Shown here: piece by piece, positions 1 to 9,752 of the stretch
Layout of the letters: every line of letters begins with the position of its first letter
How positions within the stretch are numbered: position 1 is the first letter of the stretch
NCBI GenBank assembly: GCA_963693085.1
Contig: OY856412.1
Span: 1,058,054,244-1,058,118,243, forward strand
Source of the DNA: Alisma plantago-aquatica
Taxonomy: Eukaryota > Streptophyta > Magnoliopsida > Alismatales > Alismataceae
DNA length: 64,000 bases
Direction of reading: 5' to 3'
Program-made: the position numbers and the translations under genes
Notes under the pieces: model-generated
The model's database searches: none
What the model saw: only the letters and a program-made list of their open reading frames with translations
What the model was told of the DNA's origin: nothing

Positions 1-437
1 AAGGAGTTTTTTTCCTCTAAAGTGACTACATCAACTTGCCATGAAAGAAAATTAAAATGATATGGCCACACAAAAGAAACCTCGACATCCTCTAAGCTTT
101 TCCTTAATAATAAGAACATGAGGAATTCAGGTGAGCAGGTCCCACTATCTGTGTAGTATCTCATAGGGATTCGTCAACATCATGTACAAAAAAGAAACAA
201 TTAGTCAGTAAACATCAGTACTATTAGTATATACACTTTATGTGTTATTGTGTGTTGTATGTTTTGTTATGTGTTACCTTGTTTTGTGTGTTGTCTTATG
301 TTCTTTAGACTTGTATTTGTCTTTATCTTTTCTTTTATCCTATATTTTCTAGTTCTATACCTCCCTTCATCTCTTGTCCTATAAAGTAAAGTGCACTGTA
401 ATTGTTTCAGTACAAAAATAAAGGTTTTTCCCAATTT
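1..437 (+). repeat. Copia 5' LTR (3' part) and unresolved left flank
   Basis: The right end of this stretch has the layout of a copia LTR. A TATA-like TATAAAG (380-386) is followed by AATAAA (417-422), and a degenerate tRNA-Met primer site begins at 441. The T/G-rich run from about 241 to 360 probably belongs to the same LTR. The 5' boundary cannot be fixed, because the matching 3' LTR is not in the window. I see nothing recognisable in 1-240. Confidence 0.55.
380..422 (+). promoter_or_regulatory. Copia LTR core promoter and polyadenylation signal
   Basis: TATAAAG at 380-386 is followed about 30 bases later by AATAAA at 417-422, just upstream of the primer site. This compact order is usual for copia LTRs. 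Assignment is by position and motif only. Confidence 0.45.
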
Positions 438-440
438 ATA

Positions 441-452
441 TGGTATCCGATG
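441..452 (+). other. Copia primer-binding site (degenerate tRNA-Met type)
   Basis: The bases tggtatccgatg match the plant initiator tRNA-Met primer site TGGTATCAGAGC in the first seven positions and then diverge. The site lies just after the presumed LTR end. Confidence 0.6.
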
Positions 453-479
453 TATTCAATCCTCCCTAAACCATCTCCA

Positions 480-835
480 TCATCGACCCCCTCCTCCTAC
501 TATCAACCACCCCACTTCCTCCATCTTTTCTGTCATCTCCACCATTACCTCCATCCCCTTCATCCCCACCACCCTCCTCCCATCGACCACTACCCTCCTC
601 CTATCGACCACCCCATCAACCATCGCCCCATAGACCACCACCCCATTGACCACCAACCCATTTACCACCATCCCATCGACCACCACACGTCGACCTCCAC
701 CCAGTGATCATCCCTTCATCTTCCACCCATCGACCACCACCCCATCGATCACCGCCCATCGACCACCACTCGTCGACCACCACCCATCGACCCCACATAT
801 TGACCCCACCCATCGACCCAAATTTTGGTACTTTC
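480..835 (+). repeat. C-rich minisatellite in the copia leader
   Basis: Imperfect repeats of a unit close to CATCGACCACCACCC fill most of this stretch, between the primer site and gag. The plus strand is almost free of G, so all frames give Pro/Thr/His-rich pseudo-ORFs. I read no protein here. Confidence 0.75.
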
Positions 836-1209
836 TAGAATAGAAAGTTGAAACCCTAAATTATCCCCCTCTTCTCCTTCCTACACCACATGGTGGAGTG
901 ACTCTCTTACTATAGCGGCGTAGGTCTTTCCTTCTTCCTACTACCCCTATGTGGGTTTCTCAAATTTGTTAAATCTGATATGTTGCTGCTATCTACTACC
1001 CCTATGCGGGTTCCTTAGTTCTCTTTAGATCTGGCTACTGTTGTCTCTACCCCTATGCGAGTCAACTGGGATCTACTTGTCTGGTGCTGATCTCTACTGG
1101 TTTTGTTTTTATTTTTGCTGCTCCAGTGTAATTTTTCTTTTAGGTCATCCAGATTTGACTTCTGAATTACTTCTACTTCTTCTGTGAGTGTGTCATCTCT
1201 CTAGCTTCT
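836..1209 (+). other. Copia leader with a three-fold CTACCCCTATG motif
   Basis: No gene. The motif CTACCCCTATG followed by a YGRG-like tail occurs three times, near 939, 998 and 1049, with related T-rich spacers. It ends at the gag start codon at 1210. The motif probably reflects local duplication in the untranslated leader. Confidence 0.5.
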
Positions 1210-2140
1210 ATGGCTACTACAGATCCTTTACAAACCTTTTGTGTTATGACTGTGAAACTTGATGGATCAAAATACCATTTGTGTGTGGCATCTTTTGAGC
1301 TCTATGTCAAAGCCCAAGGGTGCTACTCTCACATCTCTTCTACAACTAAGGATCCTCCTATTGACTCAACAGATGACAAAGTCAAACATGCCTATGACCA
1401 ATGGGCCAAAGAGGATTCTGGTGTCATGACATGGATGGTGAATAGTGCTGAACCAAAGATCAGCCATTCTCTTCTTTGCCTTATAAATGGAAAAGATATG
1501 TGGGATCAATTGTCCCATGTGTACTCACATCACCAAAATTCAAAGAAGGTCTTTGAGATCTTTAAAAACTTGGAAAAAAACGAGTATTCCATTGATGACT
1601 CTGTTGAAGACTATTACAACCAATGTTCCACACTTTTGGCTGAATTTGAAGTATATCATCCAATCTTTGCAGATATCAAAAAAGTTCAATGGCAACACGA
1701 TGAACTTAGGCTAGTTTAATTTCTGGATGATTTGCCTCATTCCTTTGCAGGTGTGGTAGACCAAATCTTATCCAGTGATCCCTTACCTATGTTAAGGGAT
1801 GTTCTCAAGCACGTTCAACACCTTTCTTCTATGTCTGCTACTTTTGTTGATCACTCGATACTTGCAGCCAACTTCTTTGATTCTAGTCAAGGATGTGGAT
1901 GTGGCCATGGTCACAACCATGGTGGATGCACTCCCAGATGAGATCCTCCTGGTGGACCAGTTTAACCTCAACCTACTATTTCCAACCTCTTCTGTAACTT
2001 CTGTGGACGTATAAACCACACTGAAGACGTTGTTGGGAAAACCATGGTAAATTTTCTTGGGCAAATCAGGTCTCCTTTTATGTTTGTGATGACTCCACTG
2101 CTACTACCTCAAGTTCTACTCAACCCATAGTTGAGTGGAT
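1210..2140 (+). pseudogene. gag: Copia gag (capsid-nucleocapsid), broken
   Basis: The frame from ATG 1210 reads Leu-Asp-Gly-Ser-Lys-Tyr-His-Leu near its start, matching the copia gag motif L-x-G-x-N-Y-x-x-W with the Trp lost (UBN2/Retrotran_gag families). The following 150 residues fit the capsid domain. A stop at 1717-1719 interrupts it, and the same frame continues at 1732 through Leu-Pro-His-Ser-Phe to 1941. A CCHC zinc knuckle begins in another frame at about 1993 (C-N-F-C-G-R-I-N-H), but a frameshift removes its last Cys. Gag would package the element's RNA in cytoplasmic particles. This copy cannot make a full product. Confidence 0.8.
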
Positions 2141-2520
2141 TTGTGTGGAGTTTGACAAACTCCTCCATGCTCACCTATCCCCGCCAGCATCTACTACCAA
2201 CAAGGGTTCCTCTGCTTTACTGACATCTCTTGCTACCTACGGTAAAAATAAATGGGTTATCAACTCTGGTGCATCTGCCCATATTTTTGACCATTCCAAC
2301 TATTTATTGCCTTGTTCAAAACTACATGTATCCCTCCTATGACTGTTGAGGATGAGACTCAGTCTGCTATCCATGGCGTTGGAACTATATCTTTGTCCAA
2401 AAATCTACCCTTAAAATCAATCTTATATGTTTCACTTTTCCTCTTAATTTTCTATCTGTCAGTAAAATTGTTGAGAGCCTTCAGTGCTCGATCACTTTTG
2501 ATCTTAAGAGTCATGTTTTA
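2141..2520 (+). pseudogene. Copia aspartic protease fragment, active site altered
   Basis: The open stretch from about 2145 carries W-V-I-N-S-G-A-S-A-H-I-F near 2255-2290. The copia protease motif is W-x-I-D-S-G-A-S, so the catalytic Asp is Asn here. The frame closes at about 2340 and related sequence continues in a shifted frame to 2520. The enzyme normally cuts the gag-pol polyprotein. With the Asp lost and the frame broken it is inactive. Confidence 0.75.
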
Positions 2521-3572
2521 AGGATCTCCATATGAGGAAGAAGATTGGTTCAATCCATGAGGGACCATATGGACTGTACTACCTAGATGTGTAGAAATCT
2601 ACTGCAGCTCTGCTATCTACTTCTGTGACGAGTCTGCAATGGCACTATTTCCTTGGACATCCTTCTGCTGCAAAATTGTGTTTATTTCCTATTTCTGAAA
2701 AACATTTTATGTGTGAATCAAGCCAGTTTGGAAAACAAACTTGTGCTACTTTTCATTAGAAGAAAGAAGTTTGTTCTAAAAATCTGTTTGATATTGTTCA
2801 TGCTGATATTCGAGGACCATGTTCTATATTTAGCTTGTTTGCGTCTACAATGTGCTACTTAATTAATTGTATGCCTTCTTTTGTGTTGCATAATCAAATC
2901 CCTATATCACTTCTCTGTCTCGATGCACCCTTGTTTTGTGTTCCACCACACATCTTTGGCTACACCTGCTTTGTTAAAAATCTTCACCGTGGGATATCTA
3001 AACTTGACCGCCGCTCCACTAAATGTGTCTTTTTGGGTTATTCCCAAACTCAAAAAGGTAATCAGTGCTATGATCCTGTCAGTCGTCAATGGTTTGGAAG
3101 TGTAGATGTTGTATTTTTTGAAAACATACCATACCACTCTGATGAAGGGGCTGCCTTATCTAGTGATTTGGTGGATCCTTGTCCTCTGTCTAATGTAGTA
3201 GAACATGATCACACTGACAAAACCGAAGAAGTTTCCATGGTCATGGTTCCCCATATGGCTCCTCATAAACCACTTCCTCCCTCGTTGACAGGTAAAACAC
3301 ACCATAGGTATTCTTTGACCTACATCTTCCTATCATCCAAAAGAAATATTTTTGTTCCTGTACTTAACACCCGAATAGTAATTACTGCTCTTCTACTAAT
3401 CTTGGTGCTAGCTTGACATGCTTTACCACTGCCATGTCTGCTATTTTTGTTCCAAAGAATGCTACACAAGCCCTTCAACGTCTTGCCATGCATCAAGCAT
3501 AGAAATTAAAATGACTGCCCTACAAGATTGCAAGACCTGAGATCTTGTTGATCGTCCTGAAAACTGTCCTTG
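2521..3572 (+). pseudogene. Copia pre-integrase and integrase fragment lacking the catalytic core
   Basis: The GAG-pre-integrase motif W-H-x-x-L-G-H-P-S is readable near 2642-2670. Near 2795-2830 the sequence reads into the start of the integrase core (F-D-I-V-H-A-D-I-R-G-P). It then jumps at about 2840 to C-Y-L-I-N-C-M-P-S, which lies near the C-terminal end of the core. The catalytic D..D..E region in between is deleted. Residues in 2835-3416 (F-G-Y-T-C-F-V and C-V-F-L-G-Y-S) match the C-terminal part of copia integrase. Past 3416 decayed pol sequence continues through D-L-V-D-R-P-E-N to the hAT insertion point at 3580. Confidence 0.78.
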
Positions 3573-3600
3573 GCTATCGTCAGGGGAAGAATCAAGAACT
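3573..3600. repeat. Left hAT target duplication and terminal inverted repeat
   Basis: The octamer gctatcgt at 3573-3580 is followed by CAGGGGAAGAATCAAG, with a GGGAGGGCC stretch slightly further in. This start is common for plant hAT elements of this type. Confidence 0.75.
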
Positions 3601-5430
3601 TTATGTGGGAGGGCCGCATAAAATGAGTGAAAAAAATCTAAAATATAATGTATAAAATATGAAAATGTACATTCTTATTTCAATTGTGCCTTGTGTCCTT
3701 TAAAGCGTAAAACTCATCAATGATATCATCAGTTTGAAACTTGCATCTATTTCTTTCTCAATAATATAATCATGCAATCTGTAAAGAAATCATCCTCCAT
3801 CTTATTGCATAATCTTGTCTTCACAAGCTTCATAGCTGAAAATGCCCGTTTTGCGGTAGCAGTTGAAACTGGAAGAGTCAAAACAAGCTGAACTACTTTA
3901 TACATCTACTTATAGTTTTTTATCTTTTTACTTTAAACTAATGCCTGACATAGATCAGAAATTGTTCTATGGTTTTGCATGTCAGGGTTAGAGACTACAC
4001 CAATTTCATAATATTTCAATTCAAACCTCAATGCATCCTTATCTTCCACACTAAAATCTTGTGGGTAATACTTATCAACAAGTTTGTATATATGATCAAC
4101 ATTAAAAGATTTATAACCTTCCCTTAGATCTAATAATATTGTAAGCCGAAGAAGTTTTGATGCTTGTTCGTTGAATCTATGATTTAACTCATATAGTTAA
4201 GAATACACCGCAATAGTAATTATATCAACTCAAAAACAACACTCTATTGTGATTTGACTAGATTGATGTCATATACGTGCTCGACTTAGGTAACATGAGG
4301 TCAAGTGAGGGATGTCTACTTTGTGCTCAGAACAAAATGTAGTTATAGAATTCATGAATATCTCCCAACCATCTTCCCTCATGGCTTGAATAAGGGACTT
4401 TGTACCTGTGACCAAGTTGATGGCATTCACTATGTCTGGTTCTTGGCATTGCAGTACTTGAGAAAGATCATTACTAATCCCTAAAACTTCTCTCATCAGT
4501 AGAAATATGAACACAAATTCAAAAGATATCGTTGTTGTATATAAAGCATTTGCATCTCTATGTTGAGAATAAATACTTCCCCTTTTTATGATATTACATA
4601 ATGCCACACGTATTTAATCATATATATGTATTAGACGTCACACTAAAGAATAAGGAGAACTCCATCGAGTATCACCCGATTGTTAGAGAGAACCCATTTG
4701 CTTTAGTCCCCTTCCAGTCTAAAGTTTGCTTTGTGCAAACTTCATAGCATTAGATTTTGCATAGTGTAGTTCTTATGTAAATTTACAAGAGGCTCCAATT
4801 ATTTTAACAATAATTGCTAATTTTTCAAAGAAATGATGAACATGAATCACATCTCTGGAAGATGCAAGTAGAGCTAATTGGAGTCGGTGTATGAAGCAAT
4901 GGACATAATAAGTTGATGCACATTCATTCAAGATTAGATCTTTTAATCTGTTCCATTCACCATGCATATTACTTGCACCATCATATCCTCGACCTCATAT
5001 CTTTTGCATACTCAAACCATGTTGAAACAACATGGAAGATATTTTTTTCATGAAAGAGAACTTCTATCTTCAACATGCACTACATAAATAAATCGTTCCT
5101 TAACAAATACATATTCATCAACAAACCTGACAACAATAGATAATTGTTCTCTTATTGATTCATCATGTGACTTGTCTACAAGTATACAATATGGCACGTT
5201 ATAAATTTCAGCCCAGATGGCCTTTTGAACTTTAGATGAGATGATGTGTAAAATCTCTTTTGAATTCTTACTGAAGTGTATTTTGAATTTCTAAGAGAAT
5301 TATCTAGAACCACCTCAGCATCATCACTATTATATTGACATAAAATCTTGACCATCTTAATGAAATTTCCCCTATTATTAAAAGATGAAGATCCATCATA
5401 TCCTCTAAATGCATGAGCTTATAATGCTAG
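3601..5430 (-). pseudogene. hAT transposase, middle and C-terminal block
   Basis: Read right to left: A-F-R-G-Y-D-G-S-S near 5415, then the conserved Y-D-G-A-S-N-M block near 4965-4990, then H-C-F-I-H-R-L-Q-L-A-L (about 4880-4910). D-I-V-N-A-I-N-L-V-T-G-T-K follows near 4405-4445. The C-terminal hAT dimerisation motif P-V-S-T-A-T-A-K-R-A-F-S-A-M-K lies near 3830-3875. These are the DUF4371 and hAT-dimerisation parts of ZMYM1/TTF-type transposases. Stops and shifts occur throughout. Its right end is the GCTAG duplication made by element A; the frame continues at 11709-11595. Confidence 0.85.
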
Positions 5431-7269
5431 TGATAACACCCATTTTTGTGATGTTTTTGGCCTTTATTCTGTTATCAAAACTGCCCTTTTCTGCTATTTT
5501 CCTCACTTTTATATGCATTTTCGCAATAATTGGCCAAGCACTGCTCTCAGTCCAATATTTCCATCTTTTGCAGAGTTTCCTCCTATTTTGGCCCATGTAG
5601 CACCAATAAGGCCGTTCCGGCCCGCAAATAAATCCAAGTCTGTTTCGGCCCCCCCTGACGCCCGATACGCACGCTGCCCGGCAGGGCTGCGCGATACGAC
5701 GAAGCGCGACGCAAGGATGCCGCGCGAGAAGGTACCGATGGACGACACGCCTCTTTACCCGACAGGGAGCCGAGCACGCCGCAACTACTCCATGTGCCGC
5801 ACGATATCGGCCACCCACCGGCAGGCGCCTCTCGCCATGACGGCCGACAGCCGACCTCCTTGTACCGAGAGATGCCCGCGTCAGCCGACCGCCAACTGAA
5901 CGGTGGAAAGGAGGACATGTGGCGCTTCGAGCACCATATCTTCTCACAACCAGCTGCCTATAAATAGCAGCTACAGGGAGCCGAAAAGACAGCTTAGACA
6001 AGTTCGGACCAGCTTGGCCACTCCAGATTTCGAACAGTCGAGTGATCTTTGGAGGAGACTACGAGAGCAGGCGTATCGTGCTCCAGTGTTCGTACCGGGC
6101 GACACTAGGTGAGCTCTTCCTCATCCCGAGAGGGAGGGGACTGGTTCACCTAGGACTGTACCGGGCGACACTGGGAGCCGATATCGGCTGATGTAGATAC
6201 GCGACACGAGTGCGCGACACCAGTGCCCGACAGTGGGATATGCAGCTCCATGCCCGATACGATACCGAACCCGATACACTCCGTCCGTCAGGCGTGTCAC
6301 CCGAGAGGGTGTACCGCCTGACTTGAGCATATCGGCCAGGTCCTTGAGCGATGCAGTCGCCCATCGAGGCGTGCCGCTTGAGAGAGCGTGCCGCCCGACA
6401 CGGCTGTATCGGGCTAGGCCCCTGTCCAATATCGGGCGGGATGGTTACTGTAGCCTGTCGTCCTTCTACATCAAGAAGGCGACACATATCTTCAATTCTG
6501 TTATTTAATTCCTTCACTTATGCATTGTAATTAAGACCTTTAATGCTTATAGAAATAGAAATGCTTAATTACTTGCTGCTCTATGCTTGGTGCAATATGT
6601 TGGATGATTGCTATGTTTGATATCCGAACTCTAGCTTGCATGTTTTGGATCGTGTTTCGCTTCGCTACCGAATCGTGTTTTCCCGTTGCAACAACTTCGA
6701 GAGTTGTGTTGTGGCTCTAGTGTTTGGTCCGATTCTAGTGTACGAGAGTGCCCGGAACGGAGTTGCTTTAGTAACCCTTCCACTCTAATTTGAGTTCGGT
6801 GACCCCGAGAGTGGAGCCGATGCCTTGTTAGAGGTACCCGCTTTGAGAGGAGGGGTACAGGATTGGTTCTACCGCCGTTTGTTTTACCATAGTCCTATCC
6901 TTCGCGCCTTGCTCTAGCTCTAGTTTTATCTTTCTGTTTCTGTTACATGAAAACCCCTAAAAACTGCTAAATGCCTAAAACCTTAATCTTTCTAGTAACT
7001 CCACTTGGAGATAGTTTTCTTGTTTTGTTCGTGACATCTTTATGCTTCCCTCCTGGGGAATTTATCATCTCTTTTTACCTGCCGGAGTGTAGCGTGTCGA
7101 TTCTGGGTTCTCAACACTACCCCCTTTGGCTTTGTGTTCGACCCCGTATATCTACTTCGACCCCGTAAACAAAGTTGCGGGGGCCTAGAAGGATTCAGGT
7201 TTATAAATGTAAGAGCTCGTCTACCTCAAATCTGACTCAAAAATTAGGACACGCGATTTAGGCCGATCA
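5431..7269 (+). repeat. Element A 5' LTR
   Basis: This 1839-bp LTR runs TGATAACACC...GGCCGATCA. Its centre (about 5620-6440) is strongly GC-rich, with repeated CCGATAC and CCCGACAC motifs, unlike the AT-rich flanks. That composition produces long antisense ORFs in both LTR copies, which I do not accept as genes. It differs from the 3' LTR by scattered substitutions. Confidence 0.93.
5959..5966 (+). promoter_or_regulatory. Element A LTR TATA box
   Basis: TATAAATA sits after the GC-rich block in context ctgccTATAAATAgcagc. The same box occurs in the 3' LTR at 10279-10286. Transcription would start about 30 bases downstream. Confidence 0.65.
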
Positions 7270-7275
7270 ACCTTT

Positions 7276-7293
7276 TGGCGCCGTTGCCAGGGA
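7276..7293 (+). other. Element A primer-binding site (tRNA-Asp type)
   Basis: TGGCGCCGTTGCCAGGGA, six bases after the LTR end, is complementary to the 3' end of plant tRNA-Asp with one apparent mismatch (CAGG for CGGG). Athila and Tat gypsy elements commonly use this primer. Confidence 0.8.
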
Positions 7294-7301
7294 GAAGGTT
7301 G

Positions 7302-7790
7302 ATGTGCAGAGAACTAGACTCCTCTGCGGTGTCCAACATGCTGCAGCACATTGATGAGCATAACCCTAACCTCGTGTTGGCACCGTACAAGCACCGCAAC
7401 ATATGGTTCCTCTACATAGCAGACCTAAGGAACCACGAAGTCCGGCTCCTGAACTGCAGCCACAATGAGGTGCCGCACTCTGGGATCGCCTTCTACCACC
7501 CGGAAGACAAAAACATGAGGCTTCTACTAGTGCGTCTTCAAAGAGTTATCAAGTGAGGAGCCAAATGCCACGGCGGCGTTTGGAACTTCTTTTCTATTCG
7601 CAACTTCCCCGTCCAGGCTGAAGAGGGAAGCGGAAACAACGCCTTAGTCATCTTAAGTGCCATTGAGGTGCTCAGTACATTCAGCAACTTGAGGGCCCTT
7701 AGGGGCCATTGTTTCTATCAACGCAGGGGCATCTACACCATGTTTCTGATCAAGGACAAGCACTATTTCCAGGATGCAGGGGTACCGGAG
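7302..7790 (+). pseudogene. Ulp1-like domain 1 of element A (degenerate)
   Basis: From ATG 7302 one frame runs to 8327 with a single in-frame TGA at 7554-7556. The segment I-W-F-L-Y-I-A-D-L-R-N-H-E-V-R-L-L-N-C-S resembles the H-W-x-L strand of C48 (Ulp1/SENP) cysteine proteases, with Ile in place of the catalytic His. After the TGA, V-Q-A-E-E-G-S-G-N-N-A-L-V-I-L resembles the Gln...Asn-Asp-Cys-Gly region with the Cys missing. If this reading is right, it is a catalytically dead domain. The start lies only nine bases after the primer site, so the element has no usual leader or gag. The domain call rests on motif resemblance. Confidence 0.5.
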
Positions 7791-8689
7791 CAGCTGCTGG
7801 ATAGTGACCTAGATGAAGACTCTTCTCAGTCCAGCAACCCCTCAGAAAAAGAAGAAGAAGTGGCGACCGTCAAACATGGGGCAGGCAAGGAGCTGATGGT
7901 CCTTAAGAAAGTGCACGGGATGGAAGAAACTGCTTCGCCTAAAGCCAAAGAAGGGATGATAAAAAACTTCGACCGTTTCTCGTGCGCTACGCTCACGCAG
8001 GAGCAGGTAGATGTAATCCTTCTGAAGTTAGCAGATGCTACCCTGAGGGATGTCATTTACAAGGCGGGCAATGTCGTAGTCCCAATTGATGAGCTAAGGG
8101 ATGTGGTTAAAGAAGGAGGATGTTTGTTGGTATTGGTATTAACCTCTTGCGTCCAAATATTACAACCAAAGTTCGACCATGCATACATAGCCCAACCTAT
8201 GCTGTTTAACGACGTTTGCCTAGCCGACGAAATAGGAGGACATAAGCTTTTTCTGGAAGAGTTGGAAAGCGGAGTCCCTAGCCAAATCTTCCTGCCAATT
8301 CTTCTTATAACCACTGGACGCTCCTGACGGTGTACACACGGCAACGAGCAGGAATCTTTTACAACAGCTCGGACGGCAATAAGAACCATCCAGTGCCGTG
8401 CACATCAGAACCGCTGTCATCCGTCGAACGCTTAACTCAGAAATACTACGACGGGGTGACAAAGATGATACAACCATTCCTGGACACACAAGCAAACAAA
8501 TGGCACGAGCTTCAGTTCTGCCACCGCAGCCCACAACAGATCCCATTATCCAACGATTGTGGCATCCACGTCCTAGAATGGATAGTGAATAAAGAGACGC
8601 CTGACCAGCTCCATCACATCGATTACCACAACAAAAGAGGAGAATATGTGTGGGAGCTTCTATCTGACGAAGGCGCGCTCGTCGGCTAA
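7791..8689 (+). pseudogene. Acidic linker and Ulp1-like cysteine protease domain 2 of element A
   Basis: The frame continues through an acidic Ser/Glu-rich linker (about 7795-7870) to a region ending near V-P-S-Q-I-F-L-P-I. A frameshift at about 8290-8300 then moves to the frame ending at 8689. That frame carries N-H-W-T-L-L (His codon 8312-8314), I-F-Y-N-S-S, and S-N-D-C-G-I-H-V-L-E-W-I. These match the His, Asp and Cys regions of C48 Ulp1 proteases, which cut SUMO or SUMO-like tags, but the Asp position reads Asn. The N-D-C-G-I-H-V-L motif makes the family assignment strong. The break makes it a pseudogene, probably a captured host gene. Confidence 0.72.
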
Positions 8690-9738
8690 CCCTCACTGGA
8701 TTAGCATTACCTTGCCTAATCTACTTCACAACTCTGGGACAGAGTGTGGAGTAAGTTTGGGGGGGGGTACCATGGTACCAGTGAGGGAGGTACAAAATTC
8801 TGTCAAATTTTCTAACTTAATCTTTTAATTCTTTTGTTCATCATGTATACATATACTTGTTCATATAAAACTCTTGGATACATATACATGTTCATATAAA
8901 ATTTTGAAATTTTGAAAATTTTTGCTTATTTTGTTCCCATGCATATGTACAAAGTTGCTATATTAGTAAAAACCCCGATGCAACTGCTTGCCAAATTTAT
9001 TTTCTTGATGCTAAATGTGACACAAGTCCTGTTATATCTTTTTGATAATGTTGCTTCAAACGAACAAAAGAATATGTTTTGGCTTGGCAAATATTTCGAA
9101 AAAAATATAATAATCTCACAAATAGCTAAGAGACGAGTATGGAGAAGGAAAAAGCTGGCCAAACAGCAAGAATCTCTTTGTTTCCCCTTACCCAACAAAA
9201 CTCCTAAAAAGAGAGAGAAACCTTATGAGTGTGAATAAAAGCATGAGAGTTGTGCCCAATAAAAGAAAAAGAGAAAAATACACACACACTTGTTTTCCAA
9301 AAGTACCCATCTTTAGGCATGGTAGATCCGAGGCAGTGGTACGTAGGATGTGAAATCACTGCTCTAAAGCCAACTGGCTTAGACTGCAAGGACCACTTGC
9401 CCGTTAACGGACCCTTACCTGGATGGACTGATGGGAAACAAGAAGAAAACCCAAAAAGTCTTACCCTACCCTATACACAACTTTCTGCTCAGAAAATAAA
9501 GTTGTTTGGTGTGGAAGCTAACTTCGGAATCGTACAACAAAGTCTCGCCGAAGCTGTACAGAAAAATCTTACTTAAATAATAAGGCAAGAAAGACGAAGT
9601 CTTTTGTTCGTAATGAGGCAGCATTATCTCTAAAGGCATTACGATACTTGTTTTATATCTTGGCCTGAGAAGCATACTACGCAAGAAGAAGCATCGCCAA
9701 ATAAAGTTTAAATATTGATTGAGGACAATCAAAATGCT
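8690..9738 (+). other. Element A 3' internal region, no recognised gene
   Basis: A second polypurine-like run, aagtttggggggggg (8753-8767), follows the Ulp1-like frame and abuts the palindrome GGTACCATGGTACC. Two open frames (8912-9238 and 9250-9576, 108 codons each) have no recognisable motif, and I do not call them genes. The end reads ttgaggacaatc, as in other plant elements of this primer class. Confidence 0.55.
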
Positions 9739-9752
9739 AAGTTTTGGGGAGT
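9739..9752 (+). other. Element A polypurine tract
   Basis: The bases aagttttggggagt lie immediately before the TG of the 3' LTR and would prime plus-strand synthesis. Confidence 0.65.

Noticed and set aside
391..843. Several overlapping Pro/Thr/His- and Val/Gly-rich frames on both strands
   Set aside because: They are products of the C-rich minisatellite, open in many frames because the unit lacks stops.
1888..1941. Cys/His/Gly-rich peptide (G-C-G-C-G-H-G-H-N-H-G-G-C) suggestive of a metal-binding protein
   Set aside because: It is the C-terminal end of the copia gag frame, in front of the zinc knuckle, not a separate gene.
5405..6001. Long minus-strand open frame of 198 codons, and a 209-codon relative at 9815-10444
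   Set aside because: Both lie in the GC-rich part of the two element A LTRs, where stops are rare in several frames. They are the same sequence twice, are Arg/Cys/Ala-rich and show no domain.
9250..9576. 108-codon frame in the element A 3' interior, and another at 8912-9238
   Set aside because: No recognisable motif, no family comparison available, and length within chance range for this composition.
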